Shown here: piece by piece, positions 52,083 through 60,840 of the stretch
How the letters are laid out: each line of letters starts with the position of its first letter
Numbering within the stretch: position 1 is the first letter of the stretch
NCBI RefSeq assembly: GCF_902859935.1
Contig: NZ_CADIKI010000014.1
Coordinates: 1 to 64,000, forward strand
Direction: 5' to 3'
DNA: 64,000 nucleotides
Source of the DNA: Paraburkholderia fynbosensis
GTDB lineage: Bacteria; Pseudomonadota; Gammaproteobacteria; Burkholderiales; Burkholderiaceae
The notes under the pieces: generated by a model
What the model was told of the DNA's origin: nothing
Database searches by the model: none
The model's input: only the letters and a program-made list of their open reading frames with translations
Translations under genes and position numbers: made by a program

Positions 52083-52832
52083 CTACAGAGTCTTCCCCGC
52101 CTCCAGCCAGCCGTTGATCACCGCAATCGCGGTCGACCGGTTGTGCACGCCGAGCGCCCGGAAAATCACCGACAGATGCACCTTGACCGTTCCCTCGGCG
52201 ACTCCCAGGTCGCGAGCGATCATCTTGTTGGTCCAGCCGCGATGCACGAGCCGCATGATGTCCTGCTGACGTGGCGACAGGTTTTCCAGCAGATGCTGCT
52301 GATGCGGCTGCAAGGCCGGCACTTGGGTGATCGGCTCGGTCAGCGCGGCGCCCCCTTGGCCGGACGCCGCTTGTGCAGCGGATTGCGCAGCCGAACCGGC
52401 GCCTGCCACCGCCCCCTGCGCATCACGTGAGCCGAGCAGACTGAGCGCTTCCATCGGCACATAAGCGCCACCCGACAACACGAGTTCGATCGCCTTGAGC
52501 ATCACGCTCGCGGGCTGCCGCTTCGGCACGAAGCCGAGCGCGCCCGCGGCCAGCACCGCGCGCATTTCGTCCGGCGATTCCTCGGCGGACAGCACGACCA
52601 CCGGTAGCGCCGGGTTTGCCTTCAACAGCACTTCAAGCGACGACGCGCCGGTCATGCCCGGCATGTGCAGATCGACGATCGCCAGATCGTGATCGGCGTC
52701 GGGCCGCGCGGCGGTGGCGAGGGTTTCCCAGCTATCGGCTTCATCGAACTGGGCGTCGGGATCGAAACCGCGCAGCATGCCCTTGACGCCTTGCCGGATC
52801 AGTTCATGGTCGTCGGCCACAAGAAACTTCAT
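52083..52832 (-). CDS. NarL/LuxR-type response regulator
   Basis: Response regulator of 249 residues. Receiver domain 1-120 with the acidic pocket FLVADDHELIRQG and phospho-acceptor D54 (LAIVDLHMPG). A linker rich in Ala/Gln/Gly (135-175) leads to the LuxR-type HTH (ENLSPRQQDIMRLVHRGWTN, GVAEGTVKVHLSVIFRALGV). Stop codons of this gene and the hybrid kinase are 27 bp apart, so the two form a convergent two-component pair. Confidence 0.92.
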   Translation of the reverse strand: MKFLVADDHELIRQGVKGMLRGFDPDAQFDEADSWETLATAARPDADHDLAIVDLHMPGMTGASSLEVLLKANPALPVVVLSAEESPDEMRAVLAAGALGFVPKRQPASVMLKAIELVLSGGAYVPMEALSLLGSRDAQGAVAGAGSAAQSAAQAASGQGGAALTEPITQVPALQPHQQHLLENLSPRQQDIMRLVHRGWTNKMIARDLGVAEGTVKVHLSVIFRALGVHNRSTAIAVINGWLEAGKTL

Positions 52833-53156
52833 GATGTCTCCGCGAGTCGGGCCTGCCCGTTGTGGACCACCGCCGTGGTGGGGTGTCGTTTTACTTCTGT
52901 CCTCGTGAACCGCATCATGGCCGGCTCCCCCGCGTTTCCTGCGCCGATCGGTGGCGCGCCTTCCGGCTGGCCGCGCTGGAGGCGCGCTATGAGTACTCGC
53001 CGGCTGGTTCGATGCGCCACGTGATGTGTAAGGCAGGTCTCCCGCGCATAGGTTCCGGCTTGCTACGTAGACGAGCCGCGCGAGCCTTTTTTTGAATCCC
53101 TCCGCGCAAGATCGAACAGGTTATGCGCCGAGGATGAAAGTGCGTGCCGGCCGCGT
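52833..53156. other. 324-bp intergenic region with an orphan plus-strand terminator
   Basis: Lies between two minus-strand genes (the response regulator and the DUF2474 subunit). Apart from the terminator at 53057-53093, no gene is seen. Part of it must be the response-regulator promoter. A small RNA on the plus strand is possible. Confidence 0.5.
53057..53093 (+). terminator. rho-independent terminator without an upstream plus-strand gene
   Basis: GGCTTGC (53057-53063) pairs with GCGAGCC (53080-53086, one G-T pair), followed by seven T (53087-53093). No plus-strand gene ends nearby; the nearest is the hybrid kinase, about 1 kb upstream, across an antisense gene. Confidence 0.55.
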
Positions 53157-53348
53157 CTATTTGACTGCAAATAACGTCGCATTCATCAGCAGTTTGAAGG
53201 CGAAGCCGAGCGACATCGCCGAGGCCACGCCGAAGCACCACAGAGCGATGAACCACAACCAGCCGGGCAGTTTGCGCCGCCGCGGCGGGGAGCCGGCCAG
53301 CGTGCAGTTCGAGCCGTTGTGGTTAGTGATAGTGATGTTGGTCGTCAT
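53157..53348 (-). CDS. DUF2474 small subunit associated with cytochrome bd oxidase
   Basis: Single-span membrane protein of 63 residues. A polar N terminus with RRRKLPGW is followed by one helix (LWFIALWCFGVASAMSLGFAF). DUF2474 proteins are encoded after cydB/cioB and are thought to act as a small subunit of bd-type oxidases, like CydX. The start overlaps cioB by 26 bases, so translation is coupled. Confidence 0.8.
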   Translation of the reverse strand: MTTNITITNHNGSNCTLAGSPPRRRKLPGWLWFIALWCFGVASAMSLGFAFKLLMNATLFAVK

Positions 53349-54327
53349 GGCGCACCTTGCCTCGGAATACCCAGTAACCCATCGTCGTATAGGCGATGAT
53401 GATCGGCAGAATCACCGCCGCACCGACCAGTGTGAAGGTCTGGCTCGCGCGCGGCGCGGCCGCTTCCCACAGCGTCATGCTCGACGGAATCGCATACGGC
53501 CACAGGCTCACCAGCAGCCCCGCGTAGCCGAGCAGCACGAGCAGCAGCGCGAGCACGAACGGCGTGTTGTGATGTCGCGCGCGCACCGCGCGATGCATCA
53601 GGAACGCGCAGACCGCGACGAGGAACGGCACCGGCAACAGGCGGTAGAAAAGGTTGTCGTGGAACCAGCGCTGCGCGATCGTCGGGTCCTGCAGCGGCGT
53701 CCACAGGCTGACCATCGCGATGAAGCCGAGCAGCACCAGCGTGAGCGGCCATACCACGCGATGCAGCCGTCGTTGCAGATCGCCTTCGGTCTTCGCCACC
53801 AGCCAGCAGCAGCCGAGCAATGCATACGTGACGACGAGCCCGAGGCCCGTGAGCAGGCTGAACGGCGTGAGCCAGCCGAACGCGTCGCCGGCATAGCCGC
53901 CGTCGATCACCGGAATGCCTTGCAGGAACGCGCCCAGCACGATGCCCTGGAAGAACGTCGCGCCCGCCGAGCCGCCGATGAACGCGAGGTCCCACAGATG
54001 CTTCGTGCGATTGGCCTTGGCGCGAATCTCGAACGACACGCCGCGAAAGATCAGACACACGAGCATGAAGATCAGCGGCAGATACAGCGCGGACAGCACG
54101 GTCGAATACACCACCGGAAACACCGCGAACAGCGCGGCGCCGCCGAGCACGAGCCAGGTCTCGTTGCCGTCCCACACCGGCGCGACGGTGTTCATCATCA
54201 GGTTGCGTTCCTTCTCGTCGGGGAAGAACGGGAACACGATGCCGATACCCAGATCGAAGCCGTCCAGCACGACGTACATGAAAAGGCCCAGCGCGATGAT
54301 CGCGGCCCACACGACGGTTACATCCAT
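53323..54327 (-). CDS. cioB: cytochrome bd-type quinol oxidase subunit II
   Basis: Inner-membrane subunit of 334 residues, about eight helices. N-terminal VVWAAIIALGLFMYVVLDGF DLG region and PVWDGNETWLVLGGAALFAV are the hallmarks of CydB/CioB. Together with subunit I it reduces oxygen to water using quinol without pumping protons. 36 bp downstream of subunit I. Confidence 0.92.
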   Translation of the reverse strand: MDVTVVWAAIIALGLFMYVVLDGFDLGIGIVFPFFPDEKERNLMMNTVAPVWDGNETWLVLGGAALFAVFPVVYSTVLSALYLPLIFMLVCLIFRGVSFEIRAKANRTKHLWDLAFIGGSAGATFFQGIVLGAFLQGIPVIDGGYAGDAFGWLTPFSLLTGLGLVVTYALLGCCWLVAKTEGDLQRRLHRVVWPLTLVLLGFIAMVSLWTPLQDPTIAQRWFHDNLFYRLLPVPFLVAVCAFLMHRAVRARHHNTPFVLALLLVLLGYAGLLVSLWPYAIPSSMTLWEAAAPRASQTFTLVGAAVILPIIIAYTTMGYWVFRGKVRHDDQHHYH

Positions 54328-54363
54328 TTTCTTTCTCGCAAGTGGTTGGGGTGAGGGTTGCGG

Positions 54364-55776
54364 CTACGCGGCGTCGATCATCTGATCGGCGGCGGACAGC
54401 GGGCGGCGCGCGGTCTGATTCGGCTCGTGGCGCGGCACGCCGTGCGGCGTGTGTCCAGGCAATGCCGGGCCCGAGCGCATCAGCTTGAGCATGTAGTAGA
54501 TGCCAGTGCCGAACACGAGGAAGTAGACGACCACGAAGGCCATCAACGAAATGCCCACCTGCTGCGCGGTCAGCGGCGACACGGCCTGCGAGGTGCGCAT
54601 CACGCCGTACACGACCCACGGCTGGCGGCCCGCCTCGGTGGTGACCCAGCCGGCCAGCAGCGTGATGAAGCCGGTCGGACCCATCGCGACGGCAAAGCGC
54701 TGGAACCACTTCGATTCGAACAGACGTCCGCGGCGGCGCAGCACCCAGGCGGCGAGCGACATCACGATCATCAGAACGCCAAGGCCGGCCATGATGCGAA
54801 AGCTCCAGAACACCACCGTCGAGTTCGGACGATCCTGCGGCGGGAATTCCTTGAGGCCGCGAATTTCGCCGTCCCAGCTATGCGTGAGGATCAGGCTGCC
54901 CAGGTGCGGAATCGACACCGCGTAGCGCGTGGTCTCCGCCTTCATATCGGGAATGCCGAACAGGTTCAGCGCGGTGCCGCCTTTCTCGGTGTCCCACAGA
55001 CCTTCGATCGCGGCGATCTTCGCCGGCTGATATTCGCGCGTGTTCAGACCGTGCTGATCGCCGACGAATGCCTGGATCGGCGTGAGAATCAACAGCAGCC
55101 ACAGCGCCATCGAGAACATCTTCTTCACGGCCGGATCGCGCCGTCCGCGCAGCAGATGCCATGCGCCCACGGCCGCCACGACCAGCCCCGCGACGATGAA
55201 CGCCGCGAGCGCCATATGCGCGAGCCGGTACGGGAACGACGGATTGAAGATGATCTTGAACCAGTCGAGCGGCACGACGTGCCCGTTCACGACTTCGAAA
55301 CCTTGCGGCGTTTGCATCCAGCTATTGGAAGCGAGAATCCAGAAGGTCGAGATCAGCGTGCCGATGGCGACCATGAGCGTGGCGCCGAAGTGCGCGCGCG
55401 GACTCACGCGCTGCCAGCCGAACAGCATGATGCCGAGGAAGCCCGCTTCGAGAAAGAACGCGGTCATCACCTCGTACATCAGCAACGGCCCGGTGACGGG
55501 GCCCGCGAAACTGGAGAAGCCCGACCAGTTGGTGCCGAACTGATAGCTCATCACGACGCCGGAGACGACGCCCATGCCGAAGGCCACTGCGAAGATCTTC
55601 GACCAGAACAGGCAAAGATCTTTGTAGTACGCCTTGCCGGTCTTCAGCCAGCGCCATTCGAGGACGGCGATGAAACTGGCGAGGCCGATGCTGAGCGCCG
55701 GAAACACGATGTGGAAAGAGACGGTGAACGCGAATTGAATGCGGGCGAGATCGAATGCCGATATTGCGGAGTTCAT
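54364..55776 (-). CDS. cioA: cytochrome bd-type quinol oxidase subunit I (CIO type)
   Basis: Haem-binding subunit of 470 residues. Haem ligands: H22 (VSFHIVFPALSIG), a histidine in SFPYRLAHMALAAF and a methionine in the middle of the protein. The quinol-binding loop is short, and GWVTTEAGRQPWVVYGVMRT is present. A short loop is typical of the cyanide-insensitive oxidase (CioA) group of Pseudomonas and Burkholderiales rather than E. coli CydA. Such oxidases support respiration at low oxygen and under inhibition of haem-copper oxidases. An FNR/ANR-like box lies 180 bp upstream. Confidence 0.92.
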   Translation of the reverse strand: MNSAISAFDLARIQFAFTVSFHIVFPALSIGLASFIAVLEWRWLKTGKAYYKDLCLFWSKIFAVAFGMGVVSGVVMSYQFGTNWSGFSSFAGPVTGPLLMYEVMTAFFLEAGFLGIMLFGWQRVSPRAHFGATLMVAIGTLISTFWILASNSWMQTPQGFEVVNGHVVPLDWFKIIFNPSFPYRLAHMALAAFIVAGLVVAAVGAWHLLRGRRDPAVKKMFSMALWLLLILTPIQAFVGDQHGLNTREYQPAKIAAIEGLWDTEKGGTALNLFGIPDMKAETTRYAVSIPHLGSLILTHSWDGEIRGLKEFPPQDRPNSTVVFWSFRIMAGLGVLMIVMSLAAWVLRRRGRLFESKWFQRFAVAMGPTGFITLLAGWVTTEAGRQPWVVYGVMRTSQAVSPLTAQQVGISLMAFVVVYFLVFGTGIYYMLKLMRSGPALPGHTPHGVPRHEPNQTARRPLSAADQMIDAA

Positions 55777-56189
55777 GAGCGTGTTGTGCGTGATGGCCGC
55801 GGGAGCGGACTACGCGCGTCGACCGGTGTCGGTGCGCACTGCGGCTGGCAGATGGCGCAAGAGTAGGGGACCGGGCACAATTTTGCTGCACCGCGACGTG
55901 CGTCAAAAAACCGCCTTGTTTTAGGCTGGTTTTACGTTTCTTGGTGGCAAGTAATTGAGAGATATCAAGTTTTCCTGATTGTCTTCGAGCGAGGATTCTG
56001 CAGCTGCGCGCCGCAACTGCGTCAATAGACCGCGCCGCAACAATGCACACCGCCGCCTTTGCGGGAGGACTCGGCCCTGGTGTTTGCCCGCGGCCCGCTT
56101 GACTTCGATATTTCCTGAGCATAAAGTTTTATTCACACGCAGGAAATCAAGGCCGCTACCCTCTCAGGCGGCCCACCAGGAGACAAGAC
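55777..56189. other. 413-bp divergent regulatory region (cio operon / CoA-transferase)
   Basis: Contains a hairpin with A and T flanks at 55905-55934 and the FNR/ANR-like box at 55955-55968. No gene. On the minus strand, TAAAAC at 55929-55934 would be a -10 box with a start near 55921, placing the FNR box at about -41. Confidence 0.55.
55955..55968. promoter_or_regulatory. FNR/ANR-type box for the cio operon
   Basis: TTGAGAGATATCAA matches TTGAT-N4-ATCAA in nine of ten positions. Its centre (55961.5) is about 41 bp from the predicted minus-strand transcription start, the class II activation position. It may instead or also act on the plus-strand CoA-transferase gene. Confidence 0.65.
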
Positions 56190-57335
56190 TTGCTCAATCT
56201 CACGCCAGGTTCGCTCGCGGGCCTTCGCATCGTCGATCTGTCACGCGTGCTGGGCGGTCCGTATTGCACGCAGATCCTCGCCGACCACGGCGCGGACGTC
56301 ATCAAGGTCGAGCCGCCCAACGGCGACGAAACCCGCAGCTGGGGTCCGCCGTTCGACGGCGACACGGCGTCGTACTTCCTCGGCGTGAACCGCAACAAGC
56401 GGGGTGTGGCGCTCGATCTGACGCAGGAAAGTGAACGCGCGAAGCTGCTGCATCTGCTCGACACCGCTGACGTACTGGTCGAAAACTTCAAGATCGGCAC
56501 GCTGGAACGCTGGGGGCTCGGCTACGACGCGTTGCAGGCGCGCTTTCCCCGGCTCGTGCATTGCCGCGTGTCGGGCTTCGGCGCGGACGGCCCGCTCGGC
56601 GCATTGCCAGGCTACGACGCGGCGGTGCAGGCCCTCACCGGGCTGATGAGCGTGAACGGCGAGGCGGGCGGCGCGCCGTTGCGCATCGGCGTGCCGATCG
56701 TCGATCTCGTCACGGGACTGAACGCGGCGCTCGGCATCCTGATGGCGCTGCGCGAACGTCAGACGAGCGGACGCGGCCAGTTCGTCGAATCGACGCTGTT
56801 CGATAGCGCCTTGTCGATCCTGCATCCGCATACGCCGAACTGGTTCTACTCGGGCAACGAGCCGCAACGCAGCGGCAACGCGCATCCGAACATCACGCCG
56901 TACGACATGTTCCACACCGGCAGCGTCGATATTTTTCTGGCGGTCGGCAACAACGCGCAGTTCGCGCAATTGTGCGCGGTGATCGACGCATCGTCTCTGC
57001 CCGCCGATGCGCGCTTTGCGAGCAACCGGGAGCGCAGCGCGCATCGCCGCGAATTGCGCGCGGAGCTGGAGGCGCGCTTTGCCCAATGGGAGGGCGAACT
57101 GCTCGCCGATACGCTGATCCGGCGCGGCGTGCCGTGCGCACCGGTGCTCGGCCTCGGCGCGGCGCTCGAGCATCCGCACACGGCGCATCGCGCGATGCGG
57201 GTCGAGTTGGGCGCCTACAAAGGCATTGCGTCGCCGATCAAGCTAAGCCGTACGCCCGCCACCTATCGCAGTGCGCCGCCTGCGCTGAACGAGCACGCCG
57301 GGCAGGTCTTCGGCACGCCGCCGGCGGACGGCTGA
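56190..57335 (+). CDS. CaiB/BaiF-family (class III) CoA-transferase
   Basis: CoA-transferase of 381 residues, probably activating a carboxylic acid by CoA transfer. Family motifs: LSRVLGGPYCTQILADHGAD (CoA binding), VENFKIGTLERWGLGYD, VSGFGADGP and catalytic aspartate D143 in LPGYDAAVQALTGLMSVNG (equivalent to Frc Asp169). Start codon is TTG with AGGAGA seven bases upstream. First gene of a likely four-gene catabolic operon with a CitMHS carrier, an acyl-CoA dehydrogenase and an IclR regulator. Confidence 0.9.
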   Translation: MLNLTPGSLAGLRIVDLSRVLGGPYCTQILADHGADVIKVEPPNGDETRSWGPPFDGDTASYFLGVNRNKRGVALDLTQESERAKLLHLLDTADVLVENFKIGTLERWGLGYDALQARFPRLVHCRVSGFGADGPLGALPGYDAAVQALTGLMSVNGEAGGAPLRIGVPIVDLVTGLNAALGILMALRERQTSGRGQFVESTLFDSALSILHPHTPNWFYSGNEPQRSGNAHPNITPYDMFHTGSVDIFLAVGNNAQFAQLCAVIDASSLPADARFASNRERSAHRRELRAELEARFAQWEGELLADTLIRRGVPCAPVLGLGAALEHPHTAHRAMRVELGAYKGIASPIKLSRTPATYRSAPPALNEHAGQVFGTPPADG

Positions 57336-57433
57336 CGCCGCCGTCGGTTTGAATCTGCCTGGGGCGGCTTGCGCTTCACCGGCTTTCCCTCTCGCTACAA
57401 CACAGCGCGGCCCCATGCCGCGAAGGAGACAGC

Positions 57434-57535
57434 ATGTGCATGAATGATGCAGGACGGCGCTCGCCGGCAACTTCCGCAGCACTCGCCGATGACGGAATCG
57501 GCCGCAGACAAGGAGCCTTCCGATGCTCGCGCTGA
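57434..57535 (+). CDS. possible 33-codon leader frame
   Basis: AAGGAGACAGC precedes an ATG at 57434 that opens a 33-codon frame (MCMNDAGRRSPATSAALADD then basic residues). It ends 13 bases inside the next gene in another frame. A strong ribosome site with stop-start overlap suggests translational coupling or a leader peptide, but the peptide has no recognisable features and may be chance. Confidence 0.3.
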   Translation: MCMNDAGRRSPATSAALADDGIGRRQGAFRCSR

Positions 57536-58824
57536 TCGGCACGGTCGCGATCGTCGCGCTGTTCGGGCTGATCATCACGAAGCGGCTGTCGCCGCTCGTC
57601 GCGTTGATCGTCGTGCCGATCGCGGCCGCGCTCGTGGCGGGCTTCGGGCTCACGACGGGCAAGTACATCGTGCACGGGGTGCAGAATATCGGCCCGGTGG
57701 CGGGCATGTTCGTATTTGCGATTCTTTTCTTCGGCATCCTGACGGATGCGGGCATGCTCGATCCGATCATCAATGGCGTGCTGCGGGTGGTCGGCTGTCA
57801 TCCGACACGCATCGTGATGGGCTCGGCCTTGCTCGCGCTGCTGATTCATCTCGACGGCTCCGGCGCGGTGACCTTCCTCGTGACGCTACCGGCGATGTTG
57901 CCGCTGTACACGCGTCTCGGCATCGACAAGCGGATTCTCGCTTGCGTCACCTCGATGGCTGCGGGCGTGAATTTTCTGCCGTGGGTGGGACCGATGCTGC
58001 GCGCGTCGGCCGCGCTGCACATCCCCGGCACGGTGATCTTCTATCCGATGATTCCGGTGCAGATCGTCGGCCTGATCTTCGTGTTCGGCACGGCGTACAT
58101 GCTCGGCAAGCGTGAAGAGAAGCGTCTCGGCCTCGATCGCGCGAGTGCCGCGTCGGTCGTGGTGACGCCGCGCGAGTTGAGCGCGGCGGAGCAGGCGTTG
58201 CGGCGCCCCGGCCGTTTCTGGATCAACATCGTCTTGACGCTGGTCGTGCTGGTCACGCTGGTGTGGGGCATCGTCGATCCGATGGTGATGTTCATGCTCG
58301 GCACGGTTGCGGCCCTGATCATCAACTATCCGGACGTCAGGCAGCAGCGCGAGCGCATCGACGCGCACGCGAAGGCCGCGCTGATGATGGCGAGCGTGCT
58401 GCTCGCGGCGGGCGCGTTCACCGGCATCATGTCGGGCACCGGCATGCTCACGGCGATGGCGCAGGTCATGGTGCAGCACGTGCCGGTCGAGCATGCGCGC
58501 CACATGCCGTTCGTGCTCGGGCTCGTGTCGATGCCGCTCAGCTTGCTGTTCGATCCCGACTCGTTTTATTTCGGCATCCTGCCGGTTATCGCGGAAAGCG
58601 GCAAGCTGCTCGGCGTGCCGCCGATCCAGATGGCGCAAGCCGCCTTGCTCGGGCAGATGACGACCGGCTTTCCGGTCAGTCCACTGACGCCCGCGACGTT
58701 TCTGATCGTCGGGCTGACCGGCGTCGAACTCGCCGAGCATCAGAAGTTCACGATTCCGTTTCTTTTCGCCGCCACCGTCATCATGGTTTTTACCGCGGTG
58801 CTGGTTAGCGTATTTCCGTTATGA
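57523..58824 (+). CDS. CitMHS-family carboxylate transporter
   Basis: Inner-membrane carrier of 433 residues, 11-12 helices, from the CitMHS family, whose founding members import metal-citrate complexes. Family-like segments: LTDAGMLDPIINGVLRVVGC, LIHLDGSGAVTFLVTLPAML and PDSFYFGILPVIAESGK LLG region. In many proteobacteria, members carry other di- or tricarboxylates. Encoded between a CoA-transferase and an acyl-CoA dehydrogenase, so it probably imports the acid they degrade. CAAGGAG precedes the ATG. Confidence 0.88.
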   Translation: MLALIGTVAIVALFGLIITKRLSPLVALIVVPIAAALVAGFGLTTGKYIVHGVQNIGPVAGMFVFAILFFGILTDAGMLDPIINGVLRVVGCHPTRIVMGSALLALLIHLDGSGAVTFLVTLPAMLPLYTRLGIDKRILACVTSMAAGVNFLPWVGPMLRASAALHIPGTVIFYPMIPVQIVGLIFVFGTAYMLGKREEKRLGLDRASAASVVVTPRELSAAEQALRRPGRFWINIVLTLVVLVTLVWGIVDPMVMFMLGTVAALIINYPDVRQQRERIDAHAKAALMMASVLLAAGAFTGIMSGTGMLTAMAQVMVQHVPVEHARHMPFVLGLVSMPLSLLFDPDSFYFGILPVIAESGKLLGVPPIQMAQAALLGQMTTGFPVSPLTPATFLIVGLTGVELAEHQKFTIPFLFAATVIMVFTAVLVSVFPL

Positions 58825-58903
58825 GCGCGCAGCGTCGCGCGCCGTGTGCGCTGAGCATGCCGAGCGCGCTTCGTGACGCGCAGATATTCCACAGGACATT
58901 GCC

Positions 58904-60070
58904 ATGAACTTCGAATTCACCGACGACCAGCAGTCGATCCAGGCCGCCATCGAAAAACTCTGTGAACGTTACGACGACGAGTACTGGCTTGCGAAAGATC
59001 GCGAAGGCGGTTTTCCGCACGACTTCCACCGCACGCTGGCCGAGGCGGGCTGGCTTGGCATCGCGATGTCGCCGGAGTACGGCGGCGCGGGGCTCGGCAT
59101 GACCGAAGCCGCGCTGATGATGCGCACGATCAGCGGCTCGGGCGCCGGGTTGTCGGGCGCGTCGGCGGTGCATATGAACATCTTCGGGCTGAACCCGGTG
59201 CAGGTGTTTGGCAACGACGCGCAGAAGCGGCGCTTTCTGCCGCCGCTGATTGAAGGCCGCGACAAGGCCTGCTTCGCGGTGACCGAACCCGACGCCGGTC
59301 TCGACACCACGCATCTGAAAACCCAGGCCGTGCGCGACGGCGACCACTACGTGCTGAGCGGCCGCAAGATCTGGATCTCGACCGCGCAGGTCGCGAACAA
59401 AATGCTGATCATCGCGCGCACCACGCCTTTGGAGCAATGCGCCAAACCGACCGACGGTCTCACGCTGTTCTATACCGACCTCGATCGCGAGCGCATCGAA
59501 GTGCGCGAGATCGAGAAGATGGGCCGCAAGGCGGTCGATTCGAACATGCTGTTCATCGACGATCTGCGCGTGCCGCTCGAAGACCGCATCGGCGATGAAG
59601 GCGCGGGTTTCCGCTATCTGCTGCACGGGCTGAATCCGGAGCGGATCCTGATTGCCGCCGAAGCGGTCGGTCTCGGCCAGGCGGCGTTGCGGCGCGCGAC
59701 GCAGTACGCGAGCGAGCGTATCGTGTTCGGCCGGCCGATCGGCCAGAACCAGGCGATCCAGCATCCGCTCGCGCAGGCGTGGATGCAGCTCGAAGCGGCC
59801 AACCTGATGGTGTTCAAGGCGGCCTCGCTGTACGACGCCGGCAAGGCGTGCGGCGCCGAAGCCAACGCCGCCAAATACCTCGCCGCGGAAGCCGCGTTCC
59901 AGTCGTGCCAGACCGCGATCGCCACGCTCGGCGGGATGGGCTACGCGAAGGAATATCACGTCGAACGGTATTTGCGGGAGTGTATGATTCCGAGGCTCGC
60001 GCCCGTGAGTCCGCAGATGATTCTGTGTTTCATCGCGGAGAAAGTGCTGGGCCTGCCGAAGTCGTACTGA
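58904..60070 (+). CDS. acyl-CoA dehydrogenase
   Basis: Flavoenzyme of 388 residues with the usual N-helical, beta and C-helical domains. FAD/substrate motifs: CFAVTEPDAGLDTTHLKTQA, GRKIWISTAQVAN, and GGMGYAKEYHVERYLREC. The C-terminal catalytic glutamate of short/medium-chain enzymes (motif EGT) is absent: the region reads RLAPVSPQM. E246 in LNPERILIA is at the alternative base position used by isovaleryl- and long-chain enzymes. The CoA-transferase presumably makes its substrate. The next gene, an IclR regulator, begins 17 bp downstream. Confidence 0.9.
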   Translation: MNFEFTDDQQSIQAAIEKLCERYDDEYWLAKDREGGFPHDFHRTLAEAGWLGIAMSPEYGGAGLGMTEAALMMRTISGSGAGLSGASAVHMNIFGLNPVQVFGNDAQKRRFLPPLIEGRDKACFAVTEPDAGLDTTHLKTQAVRDGDHYVLSGRKIWISTAQVANKMLIIARTTPLEQCAKPTDGLTLFYTDLDRERIEVREIEKMGRKAVDSNMLFIDDLRVPLEDRIGDEGAGFRYLLHGLNPERILIAAEAVGLGQAALRRATQYASERIVFGRPIGQNQAIQHPLAQAWMQLEAANLMVFKAASLYDAGKACGAEANAAKYLAAEAAFQSCQTAIATLGGMGYAKEYHVERYLRECMIPRLAPVSPQMILCFIAEKVLGLPKSY

Positions 60071-60087
60071 CGTATCTCCCGACCGCC

Positions 60088-60840
60088 ATGGATGTCAAAC
60101 TCGTTGCCCGCACGCTGGATCTGTTCGAATTGTTCGCCGCCGAGCAACGGCCGCTGCCGCTTACCGAACTCGCGCGGTTGCTGAACGTGCCGGTGTCGAG
60201 CTGTCTCGCGCTCGCGCGCACGCTGGTGAGCCGCGGCTATCTGGTCGAGGTGAGGAAGCGCGGCGGCTACTATCCGACGCGGCGCTTGCAGATGCTCGCC
60301 AGTGCCATCAATGCGGTCGATCCCGTCGTCGAGATCGTGCATCCGCGCCTCATCGAGTTGCGCGACGCGAGCGGCGAGACCGCGGTGCTCGGCAAGATTC
60401 AAGGCGCCGCCGTGGTGTATCTCGACGTCGTGGAGTCGACCAAGGCGATTCGCTACATGCGGGCACCCGGCGAGTTGCGGCCCTTGTATGCGAACTCGAT
60501 CGGCAAGGCGATTTTTGGCGAACTGGACGCGAGCGCGCAGCAGACGCTCGGTGCGCAGCTGTCGTTCGAACGTTTTACGACGGCGACGGTGGCTGATCTG
60601 CCCGCGCTCGTCGCGCAAGCGGCGGCGGCGCGGGCGCAGGGCTGGTGCGCGAATCTTGGCGAGAGTGCGCCGGAGCTGTCGGCGATTGCGGTGGCGGTGA
60701 GGATCAGGGGCGAGTGGTACGGGCTGTCGGTGGTGGGGCCGACCGAGCGCATCCAGAAAGATCAGCAGGCGCATGCCGCGCAATTGCTGCGTGTGAAGCA
60801 GGCGATCGAAGTGCAGGAGCAGCAGGAGCAGGTGGAATAG
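60088..60840 (+). CDS. IclR-family transcriptional regulator
   Basis: Regulator of 250 residues. N-terminal winged HTH (LVARTLDLFELFAAEQRPLP, LARLLNVPVSSCLALARTL) and a C-terminal GAF-like effector domain. The last 20 residues are Gln/Glu-rich (EVQEQQEQVE). It is the last gene of the CoA-transferase / carrier / dehydrogenase unit and probably regulates it in response to the acid or a metabolite. Confidence 0.9.
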   Translation: MDVKLVARTLDLFELFAAEQRPLPLTELARLLNVPVSSCLALARTLVSRGYLVEVRKRGGYYPTRRLQMLASAINAVDPVVEIVHPRLIELRDASGETAVLGKIQGAAVVYLDVVESTKAIRYMRAPGELRPLYANSIGKAIFGELDASAQQTLGAQLSFERFTTATVADLPALVAQAAAARAQGWCANLGESAPELSAIAVAVRIRGEWYGLSVVGPTERIQKDQQAHAAQLLRVKQAIEVQEQQEQVE

